Of a DNA stretch of 36,911 nucleotides, positions 16,994-26,034 are shown in pieces; the first letter of the stretch is position 1; each line of letters starts with the position of its first letter. Under the pieces are notes generated by a model. It searched no databases, was not told the DNA's origin, and saw only the letters and a list, made by a program, of their open reading frames with translations. The position numbers and the translations under genes were made by a program. Source of the stretch: Halobacteriales archaeon QH_6_64_20 (GTDB lineage: Archaea; Halobacteriota; Halobacteria; Halobacteriales; Halococcaceae); the NCBI GenBank assembly GCA_003021235.1, contig PXQR01000006.1, forward strand, positions 1-36,911, in the 5' to 3' direction.

Positions 16994-18427
16994 CTATGAG
17001 AGATACGGCAGGAAATAGAGCCCGAACGCGAGCACGGGCGTCAGCACGATCATCAAAATGAGGGTGTATCCCAGGATGTCGCGCGCTCGCATCTGCGTGA
17101 TGCCCAGAAGTGGAATCGCCCAGAACGGCTGGAACATGTTCGTATGCATGTCGCCGACACCGTACGCGATGATCGCCTTGCCGACCGGGACGCCGAGTTC
17201 GTTCGCGGTCCGGCCGACGATACCGCCGATGATGCCCCACTCGCCGCCGCCGCTGGGGACGAAGAAGTTCATAAACGAACCGAGCAACCACGCGATGAGC
17301 GGGAAGGTCTCGACCGTCGCGACCGAGAGCATGACCTCTGCGATGAGGTCGGAGAGACCGGAACCCGAGACGATCCCCAGGATGCCGGCGTAGAAGGGAA
17401 ACTGCAGGATGATGCCCGCCGCGCTCTCGGTCGCGTCGCGGATCGCTCCCATGTATTCCGAGGGCGTTCCGTAGAGGAACAGTCCGAGCGCGATGAAGAA
17501 GAAGTTGAACAGGTTGAGGTCGAGGATACCGCCGATGCTCGCGCCCGAGACGCGAATCGCGACGTAGACGATCATCCCTATCCCGATGAGGTACGCGATC
17601 GATCGGCTGTCGTCGAGTCGATCTGCCGGAGCTGTTGTTCCCGTGGCGGCTCCACCGTCGGTCGCAGTCGGGGCGGGTCCCCCGTCGTCGGTCTCGGTCA
17701 CAGTGGAACTCTCGTCGGTCGAGAGGTATCCTGGAGCGTACTCGCCGATCCCCGTCGCGTCCCCTTCCTCGGGGGCGAGGAGATACATCGTCGGAACGAC
17801 CGTGGCGAACACCAGGACCGCCAGCCCGAAGGCATACACGGTGAAGACGCTCTCGCTGAGCGGGATGACGCCGAAGACGTCGACGAAGACGTGATCCTCG
17901 GTCGCCGACAGTAGGCCCGCGCTCGTCGAGGGACCGACGTGCCAGATGACCTGGCTCGTGTACCCACAGGCACACAACAGCGGGTAGTGAAACGTCATCC
18001 CGCGCTCGGCCCCGCTACGCGCGACGAAGACCGCGAACAACGCGCCGACGATCAGGCCGACGCCCCAGTGGACATAGCCGGCTAACAGCGAAACCGCGGC
18101 GACGAAGGCCGCCGCCTGCGCTCCCGACTGTGGAACTGAGGCGATCCGATCGAGGAAGCCGCTCACCAGATCGGAGTCCGCGACCGCGTATCCGGTGACG
18201 AGCACGAGCACCATCTGCATCGCGAATTCGAGTAGCGTCCAGAAGCCGTCGTACCAGTTGACCACGTTCTCGACCGGCCCGGCGGGCGTCAGGGCGATCG
18301 CCGCGACGTACGCGATGATCGTCAACCCGATCGCGAAGATGAAGGGGCTCGGTAACCAGCGATCCGACCACCGAGAGACGCGCTGGCCAACCCGTTGGAC
18401 GACGCCTTGCGAGCTATTAGCTGACAT
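16994..18427 (-). CDS. Short-chain fatty acid transporter (AtoE family)
   Basis: A 477-residue membrane protein with about a dozen hydrophobic segments. Family markers are WLPSPFIFAIGLTIIAY near the N terminus, YVHWGVGLIVGALFAVFVAR, and the C-terminal FFVPSGGGEWGIIGG...GKAIIAYGVGDMHTNMFQPFWAIPLLGITQMRARDI. AtoE-type proteins carry short-chain carboxylates such as acetoacetate or butyrate. A hydrophilic Thr/Gly/Asp-rich loop of about 50 residues (after LLAPEEGD) lies between the two halves. The frame is open 46 codons upstream, but that part is Arg/Ser-rich and not membrane-like, so ATG 18427 is preferred. It converges on the sulfatase gene and could serve the uptake or release of acids linked to the CoA-transferase. 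Confidence 0.88.
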   Translation of the reverse strand: MSANSSQGVVQRVGQRVSRWSDRWLPSPFIFAIGLTIIAYVAAIALTPAGPVENVVNWYDGFWTLLEFAMQMVLVLVTGYAVADSDLVSGFLDRIASVPQSGAQAAAFVAAVSLLAGYVHWGVGLIVGALFAVFVARSGAERGMTFHYPLLCACGYTSQVIWHVGPSTSAGLLSATEDHVFVDVFGVIPLSESVFTVYAFGLAVLVFATVVPTMYLLAPEEGDATGIGEYAPGYLSTDESSTVTETDDGGPAPTATDGGAATGTTAPADRLDDSRSIAYLIGIGMIVYVAIRVSGASIGGILDLNLFNFFFIALGLFLYGTPSEYMGAIRDATESAAGIILQFPFYAGILGIVSGSGLSDLIAEVMLSVATVETFPLIAWLLGSFMNFFVPSGGGEWGIIGGIVGRTANELGVPVGKAIIAYGVGDMHTNMFQPFWAIPLLGITQMRARDILGYTLILMIVLTPVLAFGLYFLPYLS

Positions 18428-18623
18428 TCCGGATCGGGATGCACGGTCGGCGATCAAAGGACTTTCTCTCCTCACAGAGCGGTGGTTAGTTTCGGCTACC
18501 CAACCTGGAGACCGTACGGACCGGGAGTACAGACCCGAATCGGTCCCTGACGCGATCGTTCCCAATGCTTGCCGTCAAGGGAGCACCGGGAGAGCCTCGA
18601 GTTCGAACGAGAGCCCTGGACGA

Positions 18624-20225
18624 CTACCCGTCGAGTACTTCGCCCAGCAGTGCTTCGAGGTCGTCGAAGGAATCGAGTCGGAGGACGCTCTCGGAGTCCG
18701 TGATCTCGACTGCCCTCTCTCCGTCGCCGCCGAGGATGTTCAATAGGAGCAAGAGGCGATTCGAGTCGGCAACGGCGATCCCGCCATTGGCGTTTCGGGC
18801 AACGGTGTTCAGCGCCAACGCGGTATCGGTCGAGTTGTTAAGTCGGATACCGTCGCCGTCGTTCTCCGCGACGGTGTTGAACAGGGCGACGGTATCGGCC
18901 GTATCGTCGATCCGGAGTCCGTCGGCGTTTCGGTTCGCGGTGTTCTCCATCAGCACGGCACCCGGCGAATCAACGAGGAGGAGTCCCTCGTTCCGGTTCG
19001 CAGTGGCGGCGTTGTCCGACAACGTACTTGCGTTGGCCTCTACGAGGGCGATACCGGCAAGAGCGTTCGTGCGGGCGGTGTTATCCGACAGGACGGTATC
19101 GTTCGAGCCCTCTACTAACAGGCCGAACGCGCCGTTCGAGGCGGCGCTGTTGTTCGAGAGAAGGGTGTCGTCGGCGGCGAAAAGGGAGATTCCGTCGACG
19201 CTGTTCGCGTCAACGACGTTGTTCGCTATCGTGCTGTTCTCCGAACTGTCGAGACCGATTCCGCCGCCGTTCGAGCGAACGACGTTGCGAGTTACCGTGA
19301 CGTCGGATGACGCTTCGACGTTGATGCCGACGTCGCTGTTCGAGGTAACGGAGTTGTTCGCGAGCGCGGGGCCGGCGGCCCCGATAGCGAAGAGCCCGTT
19401 CTTGTTGGTCGTTGCAGTGGTGTTCTCGATCTCACTGTTCGTGGTGTTGGCGAGGAACAGGCCGGCGGACTCGCCGACGCCGACGGGAGAGTGAGTGTTG
19501 GCTCTGGTGTCCGTGACGGTGTTGTTCGTCAGTACGCTCGCGCTGGCGTTCACGAGGGCAATACCGGCAAAGCCGTTCGTCTCCGCGAGGTTATCAGTCA
19601 GAGTAGTGTTCTCGGCTTCGGACACGGCGAGGCCCGCTACGAGGTTGTTCGACGCGGTGTTATCGGAGAGCACGGCGTCCTCCGAGTCGGCGGCGAGGAC
19701 GAGTCCGGCGACGCTGTTCAGCCGGAGCGTGTTGTTCGCGAAATCGGTCCGGTCGGCGTTCGCGGCCTCGATCCCCGAGAGGCTATTGGACGTCGCGGTC
19801 GTGTCCCTGATAGCCCCGTCGGTCGCGTTGATGTAGCCGATGCCGAACGTCCAGTCGGTGACCGTCAGGCGACGGACGGTGACGTTCGTGAGCGTTCGTT
19901 CGTCGTTGGTGACAACCACGCCGGCCGCGTCAGCGGTCCCTGCCGGCGCGTCGATCGTCCGCCCGGCGCCGTCGAAGGTGACGTCGCTCGATCGAACCAC
20001 GATACACGCACGTAGGTCCGAGATTCCCGCCTCTTCCGTCGGGGTGGCGTTCGTGAGGTCCTCGCCGAGGACGTACCTGCCGGGTTCGGTGATCGCAGTG
20101 CACGAATCGAGTTCCGTCGGCGCACCGCTCGCGACCGGCGTGAACGAACCGACACCGACGATCGTCACCGAGAGTACCAGTAGTGTGACCCGGATCGCGC
20201 GCCGTCGGTTCCGTGTAGCTGCCAT
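18624..20225 (-). CDS. Secreted NosD-like right-handed parallel beta-helix repeat protein
   Basis: A 533-residue protein with a Sec-type signal peptide (RNRRRAIR, then a hydrophobic segment, cleavage likely after VASG around residue 34). The next part, SCTAITEPGRYVLGEDLTN...RACIVVRSSDVTFDGAGRTID, is the usual N-terminal cap of haloarchaeal NosD-like proteins, with two Cys that could form a disulfide. From about 142 to 511 there are about 15 imperfect repeats of about 22-24 residues with pattern N-x-x-x-GI-x-L-x-x-A/S-x-x-x-x-L-x-x-N, forming beta-helix rungs. I see no C-terminal PGF-type anchor or membrane helix, so it may be released. The family is linked to carbohydrate binding or cleavage and to surface proteins; no specific activity can be read. 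It lies alone between the AtoE gene and the urease operon. Confidence 0.86.
   Translation of the reverse strand: MAATRNRRRAIRVTLLVLSVTIVGVGSFTPVASGAPTELDSCTAITEPGRYVLGEDLTNATPTEEAGISDLRACIVVRSSDVTFDGAGRTIDAPAGTADAAGVVVTNDERTLTNVTVRRLTVTDWTFGIGYINATDGAIRDTTATSNSLSGIEAANADRTDFANNTLRLNSVAGLVLAADSEDAVLSDNTASNNLVAGLAVSEAENTTLTDNLAETNGFAGIALVNASASVLTNNTVTDTRANTHSPVGVGESAGLFLANTTNSEIENTTATTNKNGLFAIGAAGPALANNSVTSNSDVGINVEASSDVTVTRNVVRSNGGGIGLDSSENSTIANNVVDANSVDGISLFAADDTLLSNNSAASNGAFGLLVEGSNDTVLSDNTARTNALAGIALVEANASTLSDNAATANRNEGLLLVDSPGAVLMENTANRNADGLRIDDTADTVALFNTVAENDGDGIRLNNSTDTALALNTVARNANGGIAVADSNRLLLLLNILGGDGERAVEITDSESVLRLDSFDDLEALLGEVLDG
18693..19802 (-). repeat. Tandem beta-helix repeat region inside the NosD-like gene
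   Basis: About 15 imperfect protein repeats of about 22-24 residues (about 66-72 nt), rich in Asn, Thr, Ser, Ala and Asp. Each contains an Asn ladder position (LSDN, LSNN, LTNN, IANN) and a GI/GL core. One unit near residues 236-268 is longer by about 10 residues (TDTRANTHSPVGVGES). That is probably a loop out of the helix and a candidate binding-site rim. Confidence 0.75.
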
Positions 20226-20245
20226 GATGTGACGAGACGGGACGC

Positions 20246-20253
20246 GTATAAAG
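20246..20253 (-). promoter_or_regulatory. TATA box of the beta-helix protein gene
   Basis: On the - strand this reads ctttatac, 21-28 nt before the ATG at 20225, the leaderless spacing. Confidence 0.5.
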
Positions 20254-20291
20254 AACTGAGGTTCGACGTCGCCAGCGCAGGAGGGTCGATA

Positions 20292-20310
20292 TCACTGCAA
20301 CGCGCAGTGA
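20292..20310. repeat. Perfect inverted repeat 1 between the urease operon and the beta-helix gene
   Basis: The arms tcactgc and gcagtga are separated by 5 nt. It lies 139 nt after the end of ureF on the - strand and 67 nt before the beta-helix ATG. It could be a terminator-like hairpin or a regulator site upstream of the TATA box at 20246-20253. Confidence 0.4.
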
Positions 20311-20329
20311 GACCCGGTGTACGATCTAC

Positions 20330-20346
20330 CGGTTCGTCACGAACCG
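20330..20346. repeat. Perfect inverted repeat 2 between the urease operon and the beta-helix gene
   Basis: The arms cggttcg and cgaaccg flank 3 nt. It is 19 nt from inverted repeat 1, giving two adjacent hairpins in one short intergenic region. No T run follows closely on the - strand, so a classic terminator is not obvious. Confidence 0.4.
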
Positions 20347-20448
20347 ACGAGGGAGACGAAACGGTGCCGAGCCGAGGTCTCGATCCCCTATGAGTCCCTG
20401 TATGTCCCGAAACGGTAGTGCAGTAGCCGACCGCGTTACTCCGACCCA

Positions 20449-21147
20449 TCAGCTCACGAACAGCCGGCGGTTGGCGCGTTCGTGCTCGGCGGCCAGTACG
20501 TCGACGAGCGGGGCGAAGGGCGTCATTTCGTCGAGCGAACGGTCGGCGCTGTCCTCGGTAGCCGCGATCATCGCCGGCCGGAGGGCTATCAGCGCCCGTT
20601 GGGCTTCGGTGTGACCGAGGGACACGAGCCGCTGGGCGGCACCGATCAGGCCCGTCACGAAGGTATGGCAGTACACGAGAGCGCTCCGACGAACCGGGAC
20701 ACGCCGGCGTGCCGTACAGGCACCGAACACGGCGGCGTACGTCCCCGGAGTGTCCCCTGATTCCGATCGCCGGACCCGTTCGGCGTACGCTTCGAGGAAG
20801 GGATCGTCGCCGACGTCACACTGGAGCCGGAGCAGTCGTTCGCCGGCCCGACACGCGCTCTCGCGGAGTTCTGCGGCCAATGTCGTCGCGTGGAGACGGC
20901 GATCGGCGGTACACAACGCGTCGAGGTCCTCGTCCTCGGTTGCGGTGTAGGCCGCTCGCAGCGCCACGAGGTCCCCCGGGCCGACGATCCGACGGAGATA
21001 CGACGAGAGGAGGGCTTCGAGGTCTGCGCCGTCGGCGACGCGGCCGTCCGCGACGAACTGCTCCAGCCCGTAGGAGGCGGTGAACGTGCCGATCGGGAGG
21101 AACGAATCCGCGAGGCGAAACGCTTCGAGGGCGGCCTCGTCGCTCAC
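20449..21147 (-). CDS. ureF: Urease accessory protein UreF
   Basis: A 232-residue cytoplasmic chaperone. LADSFLPIGTFTASYGLEQFV matches the conserved N terminus of UreF, and the all-helical Ala/Arg-rich remainder with SALVYCHTFVTGLIGAAQRL fits the family. UreF works with UreD and UreG to load carbamylated lysine and nickel into the apo-urease. The ATG overlaps the end of ureE by 4 nt. It is the last gene of the urease operon. Confidence 0.9.
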   Translation of the reverse strand: MSDEAALEAFRLADSFLPIGTFTASYGLEQFVADGRVADGADLEALLSSYLRRIVGPGDLVALRAAYTATEDEDLDALCTADRRLHATTLAAELRESACRAGERLLRLQCDVGDDPFLEAYAERVRRSESGDTPGTYAAVFGACTARRRVPVRRSALVYCHTFVTGLIGAAQRLVSLGHTEAQRALIALRPAMIAATEDSADRSLDEMTPFAPLVDVLAAEHERANRRLFVS

Positions 21148-21824
21148 GCCGAGTCCCCCGGATCACCGGAAGGGGGCTCGCCCCGGCGGCGGTCGGAACC
21201 GTGCTTACCCTCGGCGTCGTGACCGTGGTCGTCGCGGTCGTGGTCATGGCCATGGTCGTGCTGATGATCGTGCGTGTGACCGTGACCGTGGCCACGACCG
21301 TCGACGTAGTCGGAGCCGCGACCGTGGTCGTGCGTATGATCGCGATCCCGAACGTGACCCTGCTGGCCGTCGTCGAACGTAGTCGGCGGGACCATCTCGT
21401 ACGTGACGGCCGTTCGGTCGGGGAGGACCGAATCGACCAGGGCTTCCATTCGTTCTCGGCTCTCGACCACGGGGACGAGGACGCGTCCAGTCTCGACGGC
21501 GAGGTCCCAGTGGCGGTTGCCGATCGCGTGACCGAGTTTGAGGGCGCGCGCCGGTGGGGCCGAGTCGTCGAACGTCAGCACCATCGCCTCGACGGCCGCC
21601 AGCGAGACGACGACGAACGAGTCGTCGGCCGACAGGACGTCGCCGTCGGACAGCGGTTCGGGGACGACGATACCGAGATCGGTCCCGTCGTCGGCCGTCG
21701 TTCGCACGCGCGAGCGCCGCCGTTCGGTGTCCGAAAGCGTCACCGAGAGCGATTCGGCGCGCTCTACCCGGGTGGCGACTCGCTCCTCGGCGACGTTCCC
21801 GAGGTAGCTATCGGCGACGAGCAT
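21144..21824 (-). CDS. ureE: Urease accessory protein UreE (nickel chaperone) with a His-rich tail
   Basis: A 226-residue protein. The N-terminal domain is followed by the metal-binding domain with LGHAIGNRHWDLAVE, the UreE hallmark His. Past about residue 150 there is a long His/Asp/Gly-rich tail (runs such as HDHGHDHDRDDHGHD), which in bacterial relatives binds several nickel ions. The frame is open 22 codons upstream inside ureD, but the start is the ATG at 21824: the conserved N terminus MLVADSYLGN begins here and a strong ggaggt lies 11-16 nt upstream (21835-21840). It sits 5 nt after the ureD stop and overlaps ureF by 4 nt. Confidence 0.91.
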   Translation of the reverse strand: MLVADSYLGNVAEERVATRVERAESLSVTLSDTERRRSRVRTTADDGTDLGIVVPEPLSDGDVLSADDSFVVVSLAAVEAMVLTFDDSAPPARALKLGHAIGNRHWDLAVETGRVLVPVVESRERMEALVDSVLPDRTAVTYEMVPPTTFDDGQQGHVRDRDHTHDHGRGSDYVDGRGHGHGHTHDHQHDHGHDHDRDDHGHDAEGKHGSDRRRGEPPSGDPGDSA

Positions 21825-21829
21825 CGCTA

Positions 21830-22798
21830 TCAATACCTCCGGGTGTCGGGGGCTCCGACACCCGATAGCTCGCGGCGAGCGCCGTCCCACGCTTCGTGGA
21901 GCGTTTCGGTCGCCGTCTCGGCGCGATCGGCTAATGCACGGACGAGCGCCCCCGCCCCATTGGGAAGCGTCGTCGCCGCGGCGCGAACCTCCCGCTCGGC
22001 CCCGGTCACCCGCTCGTGGAGCCGATCTGCAAGCGACGATCCGTCGGCTTCGGGCGCGACGACGTACAGCGAGCCGTGGACCGAGAACTCGCCACAGACG
22101 CCGGGGGCGGTCGGCCCGGGTCGATCGGTTCCCTCGGCCTCGTCGGTCCTATCGTATTCGTTCGACTCGTCGGGTCCGTTCGGCCGGAGATGGGTCGCGT
22201 CCTCGAACAGGAGTCCGTCCGGCCCGTCGACGCACAGGCGGGAGAAGTACCGCTCGAAGTCGAAGCGCTCGCCGCGGGCCAGCCGCCCGGGAACGACCGC
22301 CTCGCCGACGATCGCCGTCGCGCTCGCGGCGACCGTGAGCGTCGTCTCCCGCGAGAAGCGAGCCCCTTCGTGCAGGATCGTCGGTTCCGGGACGTATTCG
22401 AGGTGGCTTCTCGGATCGGCCGCGAGCGAGGTGCGGGCGGCGGCGTAGTTCCGGTCCATCGACTGGACCTTCGTCGCGCTCCCTGTCGAGACGCTCGCGA
22501 CGGCACCGGAGTTCGTACGTATATCGGCGCGGAGACGGTCACCCTGTGCGATGCCGCCGGTCGGCGACTGGACGTAGACCGTCGCGGCGTCGGAGTGGGG
22601 GTCGTGGGCGAGCGTCCCCGAGACGTGGTAGGGAACGCGGGCGTAATCGTGGACGAGCCGCGTTCGACCACCGTCGGCGGCGAAGACGAGTTCGAGTTCG
22701 CCCTCCTTGCCTGGTGCGCCCGGCGCGGCCTGGGGGATCGGTTCGTCGGCGTACGCCTCGAACGCTGGATAGGGGGCCTCGATGTCCTCGGTACTCAT
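21830..22798 (-). CDS. ureD: Urease accessory protein UreD (UreH)
   Basis: A 322-residue protein. Conserved parts are SPTGGIAQGDRLRADI, the central STGSATKVQSM, LEYVPEPTILHEGARFSRETTL and GRLARGERFDFERY, the UreD core. UreD binds apo-urease and forms a channel for nickel delivered by UreG. A loop near residues 205-230 is unusually rich in Asp/Glu/Pro/Asn (PNGPDESNEYDRTDEAEGTDRPG) and is probably a haloarchaeal insertion. The start codon directly follows the ureG stop (22799-22801). Confidence 0.9.
   Translation of the reverse strand: MSTEDIEAPYPAFEAYADEPIPQAAPGAPGKEGELELVFAADGGRTRLVHDYARVPYHVSGTLAHDPHSDAATVYVQSPTGGIAQGDRLRADIRTNSGAVASVSTGSATKVQSMDRNYAAARTSLAADPRSHLEYVPEPTILHEGARFSRETTLTVAASATAIVGEAVVPGRLARGERFDFERYFSRLCVDGPDGLLFEDATHLRPNGPDESNEYDRTDEAEGTDRPGPTAPGVCGEFSVHGSLYVVAPEADGSSLADRLHERVTGAEREVRAAATTLPNGAGALVRALADRAETATETLHEAWDGARRELSGVGAPDTRRY
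21835..21840 (-). promoter_or_regulatory. ureE: Shine-Dalgarno sequence of ureE
   Basis: On the - strand this reads ggaggt, separated by 10 nt from the ATG at 21824. It lies inside the last codons of ureD. It supports ATG 21824 over the upstream in-frame ATG. Confidence 0.6.
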
Positions 22799-23422
22799 CT
22801 ACGCGAACAACACTCCTTTCGAGACGTGTTCTTTCACCGCCCCGATGCCCTCGGTTTCCTTGCAGTCGGTGAAGACGACCGGCCCCTCGCGTACCGAATG
22901 GGCGTCGCATTCCATCACACCGAGGTCGGCCCCGACGTGCGGTGCGAGGTCCGTCTTGTTGATCACCAGGAGATCGCAGTCGACGACCCCCGGACCGCGC
23001 TTGCGCGGGATGTCTTCTCCCTCCGCGACGCTGATGACGTAAAGCGAGTAGTCCGCGAGTTCGGGGTTGAAGGTCGCCGCCAAATTGTCCCCGCCGCTCT
23101 CGATCACGACGAGGTCCAACTCGGGGTGTGCAGCAAGGAAGGCGTCGATCTGCTGGAGGTTCATCGAGGGGTCCTCCCGGATGCCGGTGTGTGGACACGC
23201 GCCGGTCTCGACGCCGGCGACCAGATCCGGCGGGACCACGCCGGCAAAACGCTCGCGGAGGACTGTCGCGTCCTCGCGGGTGAGGACGTCGTTCGCGATG
23301 ACGCCGACGTCGATGCCCTCGGTACACAATCGCGGGACGAGTTCCGTTAGAAGAGAGGTCTTGCCCGAACCGACCGGGCCGCCGACGCCGACGGTCGCCA
23401 CGTCGCGGTGGGTAAGGCTCAT
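22799..23422 (-). CDS. ureG: Urease accessory GTPase UreG
   Basis: A 207-residue SIMIBI-class GTPase. The P-loop is GPVGSGKT (15-22). The nickel-linked CPH motif reads [53 protein letters not shown] and the guanine-binding NKTD are all visible. It hydrolyses GTP to transfer nickel to urease. It lies 4 nt inside the end of ureA and ends one base before ureD. It is the most strongly conserved accessory gene here. Confidence 0.95.
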   Translation of the reverse strand: MSLTHRDVATVGVGGPVGSGKTSLLTELVPRLCTEGIDVGVIANDVLTREDATVLRERFAGVVPPDLVAGVETGACPHTGIREDPSMNLQQIDAFLAAHPELDLVVIESGGDNLAATFNPELADYSLYVISVAEGEDIPRKRGPGVVDCDLLVINKTDLAPHVGADLGVMECDAHSVREGPVVFTDCKETEGIGAVKEHVSKGVLFA

Positions 23423-23826
23423 CCGTCCGCCTCACTGTCGTTATCGCCGTCGCTTCCACCGTTCTCCTCCTCGTCGTCGGCGGTCGCCGCTTCGTCCGCG
23501 CCGGTCGGATCGAGCGCCTCGTCGGAGCGGATCGGGTCGTGGACCGTGACGAGTTTGGTGCCGTCGGGGAAGACCGGCTCGACCTGGATCATCGGTATCA
23601 TCTCGGGGACCCCCTCCATCACGTCCTCGCGGCCGAGCAGTCGAGAGGCTCTCGAGCGGATCTCCGCGACCGACTCGCCCTCTCTGGCACGTTCGATACA
23701 CCAATCGGAGACGTACGCGACGGCTTCGGGATGGTTCAGCGGGACGTCGCGTTCCTTGCGTCGTCGCGCGATCTCCGCGGCGGTAAACACCGTAAGTCGT
23801 TCTCGTTCCTTGGGTGTGAGTTTCAT
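23419..23826 (-). CDS. ureA: Urease gamma subunit with acidic C-terminal extension
   Basis: A 135-residue protein. [42 protein letters not shown] and [28 protein letters not shown] are classic UreA. Bacterial UreA is about 100 residues; here the C terminus adds about 35 very acidic residues ([16 protein letters not shown] type), likely a salt adaptation or an interaction tail. The 46-nt gap to ureC contains short direct repeats of ggatgag on the + strand (near 23853-23867), so the mRNA leader would be C-rich and unstructured. This is the only gap larger than 5 nt in the urease operon. Confidence 0.93.
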   Translation of the reverse strand: MKLTPKERERLTVFTAAEIARRRKERDVPLNHPEAVAYVSDWCIERAREGESVAEIRSRASRLLGREDVMEGVPEMIPMIQVEPVFPDGTKLVTVHDPIRSDEALDPTGADEAATADDEEENGGSDGDNDSEADG

Positions 23827-23872
23827 GAGTGGGTTGGGTGAGTGGATCAGGTGGATGAGCGGATGAGTAGCG

Positions 23873-25603
23873 TCAGAGCATGTACCGCTGTGCGAGCGGG
23901 AGTTCGGCGGCCGGTTCGCAGGTGACGTGTTTGCCGTCGACCGTTACCTCGAAGGTTTCGGCGTCGACGGCGATGTCGTCGGGGCAGTAGTCGTTGTAGA
24001 GCATGTCCGCCTTCCCGGGCGTCCGGGTGCCCTCGACGGGAATCACGGGAGTATCGAGGCCGTACGCCTCGCCGACGCCGGCCTCGGCGGCCGCCGGGGA
24101 GACGAAGGTCAGCGACAGGGCGTGTTTGGCTTTCCCGACCGCGCCGGCCCGCGGACGCCCGAGCACGGGTTCACAGGTCATGAGCGAACCGTTGGCTTCG
24201 CCCATCTCCGAGTGGACCGGAAAGCCACCTTTGAACGTTATCGCGGGCTTGATCCCGAAGAAGGCCGGGTCCCATAGGCAGACGTCCGCTATCTTCCCCG
24301 GTTCGAGCGACCCCACATGAGTACTGATCCCCGCGGCGATCGCCGGGTTGATCGTGTACTTCGCGAGGTAGCGTTTGATCCGGTGGTTGTCCCCGTCGCT
24401 GCTCTCGTTTTCGTTCTCGTCCTCGTCTACGTCCTCGGGGAGCGAACCCCGCTGGGACTTCATCTTCGAGGCCGTCTGCCAGGTTCGCGAGATCACCTCA
24501 CCTACCCGTCCCATCGCCTGGGAATCGGAGGTCATGATCGAGATCGCCCCCATGTCGTGAAGCACGTCCTCGGCGGCGATGGTCTCGGCGCGCACCCTCG
24601 ATTCGGCGAAGGCGACGTCCTCGGGGACGTCGGGGTTGAGGTGGTGACAGACCATCACCATGTCGAGGTGTTCGTCGAACGTGTTCTCGGTATACGGCAT
24701 CGTCGGGTTCGTCGAGGAGGGGAGCATATCGGGTGCGCCGACCAACTCCATGATGTCCGGCGCGTGGCCGCCGCCCGCCCCCTCGATGTGGAAGAGATGC
24801 ATCGCCCGGCCGTCGACGGCTTCGAAGGTACTGTCGACGAAGCCGGCCTCATTGAGGGTGTCGGTGTGCATACACACCTGGACGTCCTCTTCGTCGGCGA
24901 CGGTCAGGCAGGTATCGATCGTCTCGGGGGTCGTCCCCCAGTCCTCGTGGAGTTTGAGCCCACAGGCACCGGCTTCGACCTGTTCACGCAGTGGTTCGCG
25001 TTCGGAAGCATTGCCTTTCCCGTAGAACCCGACGTTGACCGGCCAGGCTTCGGCGGCCTGGAGGAACCGTTCGACGTTCTCGGGGCCGGTCGTACACGTG
25101 GTCGCGCCGCCGCCGTACCCGCCACCCAACATCGTCGTGATGCCCGAGGCCAGGGCGTGTTCGTGCAGTTGCGCGGAGTTCCAATGCACGTGAATGTCGA
25201 GCGCGCCGGCGGTCGCGATCATCCCCTCCGCGGGGTAGACGTCCGTCGACGGGCCGACGACCATGTCGACGCCGTCCATCGTATCGGGATTGCCGGCGCT
25301 ACCGATCCCGGCGATCTCGCCGTTGCGAATCCCGATGTCGGCGGCAACGATCCCGACGACCGGGTCGATGACGGTCGCGTTGGTGAGTGCCCAGTCGAGC
25401 GCGCCTTCCTCCTGTGTGACACCCGAAGCCATCCCGAGGCCGTCACGGAGGGTCTTGCCGCCGCCGAAGACGGCCTCGTCGCCGGGGGTCCGCAGATCCG
25501 TTTCGATTTCGGCGAACAGCTCCGTATCGCCCAGACGTACCCTATCACCCGTCGTCGGGCCGTAGAGATCCGCGTAGGTTTCGCGGTCGATCTCTCGGGT
25601 CAT
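23873..25603 (-). CDS. ureC: Urease alpha (catalytic) subunit
   Basis: A 576-residue nickel amidohydrolase that hydrolyses urea to ammonia and carbamate. The di-nickel site residues are visible: the HxH pair His138/His140, carbamylated Lys217 (GLKLHEDWG), His246 ([12 protein letters not shown]), His272 ([14 protein letters not shown]) and Asp360 ([12 protein letters not shown]). The flap Cys319-His320-His321 (VCHHLN) is also present. Around residues 389-407 there is an acidic Asp/Glu/Asn-rich insertion ([17 protein letters not shown]), absent in bacterial enzymes I know. [28 protein letters not shown] departs from the bacterial IHFICPQQ wording but keeps both His. Its ATG overlaps the end of ureB by 4 nt. 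Confidence 0.95.
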   Translation of the reverse strand: MTREIDRETYADLYGPTTGDRVRLGDTELFAEIETDLRTPGDEAVFGGGKTLRDGLGMASGVTQEEGALDWALTNATVIDPVVGIVAADIGIRNGEIAGIGSAGNPDTMDGVDMVVGPSTDVYPAEGMIATAGALDIHVHWNSAQLHEHALASGITTMLGGGYGGGATTCTTGPENVERFLQAAEAWPVNVGFYGKGNASEREPLREQVEAGACGLKLHEDWGTTPETIDTCLTVADEEDVQVCMHTDTLNEAGFVDSTFEAVDGRAMHLFHIEGAGGGHAPDIMELVGAPDMLPSSTNPTMPYTENTFDEHLDMVMVCHHLNPDVPEDVAFAESRVRAETIAAEDVLHDMGAISIMTSDSQAMGRVGEVISRTWQTASKMKSQRGSLPEDVDEDENENESSDGDNHRIKRYLAKYTINPAIAAGISTHVGSLEPGKIADVCLWDPAFFGIKPAITFKGGFPVHSEMGEANGSLMTCEPVLGRPRAGAVGKAKHALSLTFVSPAAAEAGVGEAYGLDTPVIPVEGTRTPGKADMLYNDYCPDDIAVDAETFEVTVDGKHVTCEPAAELPLAQRYML

Positions 25604-26034
25604 CTACATCCACCCCTCTCCTCGGAGTCGGCTTCGACTTCGTCCTCGTCGTTCGGTGCGCCGGTGTCGCCGAACCCCGCTCTCCTGGCGCGTTCGAGCG
25701 CGTCGCTCGGATCGCCGTCGACGCTCCCGTCGGTGAGGCCGTTCATCCCGTTGACACAGCGTTTCCCGGCGATAGCGACGAGATCGACGGTTCGTCGATC
25801 GCCGGGTTCGAACCGGACGGCGGTGCCCGCCGGGATGTCGAGTCGAGTCCCGAAAGCCGCCTCGCGGTCGAACTCGAGGGCGGCGTTAGCCTCGAAGAAG
25901 TGAAAGTGAGAGCCGACCTGGATCGGTCGGTCGCCGGTGTTGCCGACGGTTACCGTCGTGGTCTCGCGTTCCCGATTTATTTCGATCGACCCTTCGCCTA
26001 AACGTCTCTCACCGGGGACGAGATCAGCCACCAT
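25600..26034 (-). CDS. ureB: Urease beta subunit, first gene of the urease operon
   Basis: A 144-residue protein. The core [76 protein letters not shown] is textbook UreB. The last about 40 residues are a hydrophilic tail ([28 protein letters not shown]), longer than in most bacterial UreB. Ureases are assembled as alpha/beta/gamma trimers. The gene overlaps ureC by 4 nt. Its upstream region has an AT-rich palindrome at 26131-26141 that is a possible promoter. Confidence 0.94.
   Translation of the reverse strand: MVADLVPGERRLGEGSIEINRERETTTVTVGNTGDRPIQVGSHFHFFEANAALEFDREAAFGTRLDIPAGTAVRFEPGDRRTVDLVAIAGKRCVNGMNGLTDGSVDGDPSDALERARRAGFGDTGAPNDEDEVEADSEERGGCR

Noticed and set aside
24317-25903. 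Long + strand open frame opposite ureC
   Set aside because: It is the antisense shadow of the urease alpha gene, without homology and with an unlikely composition.
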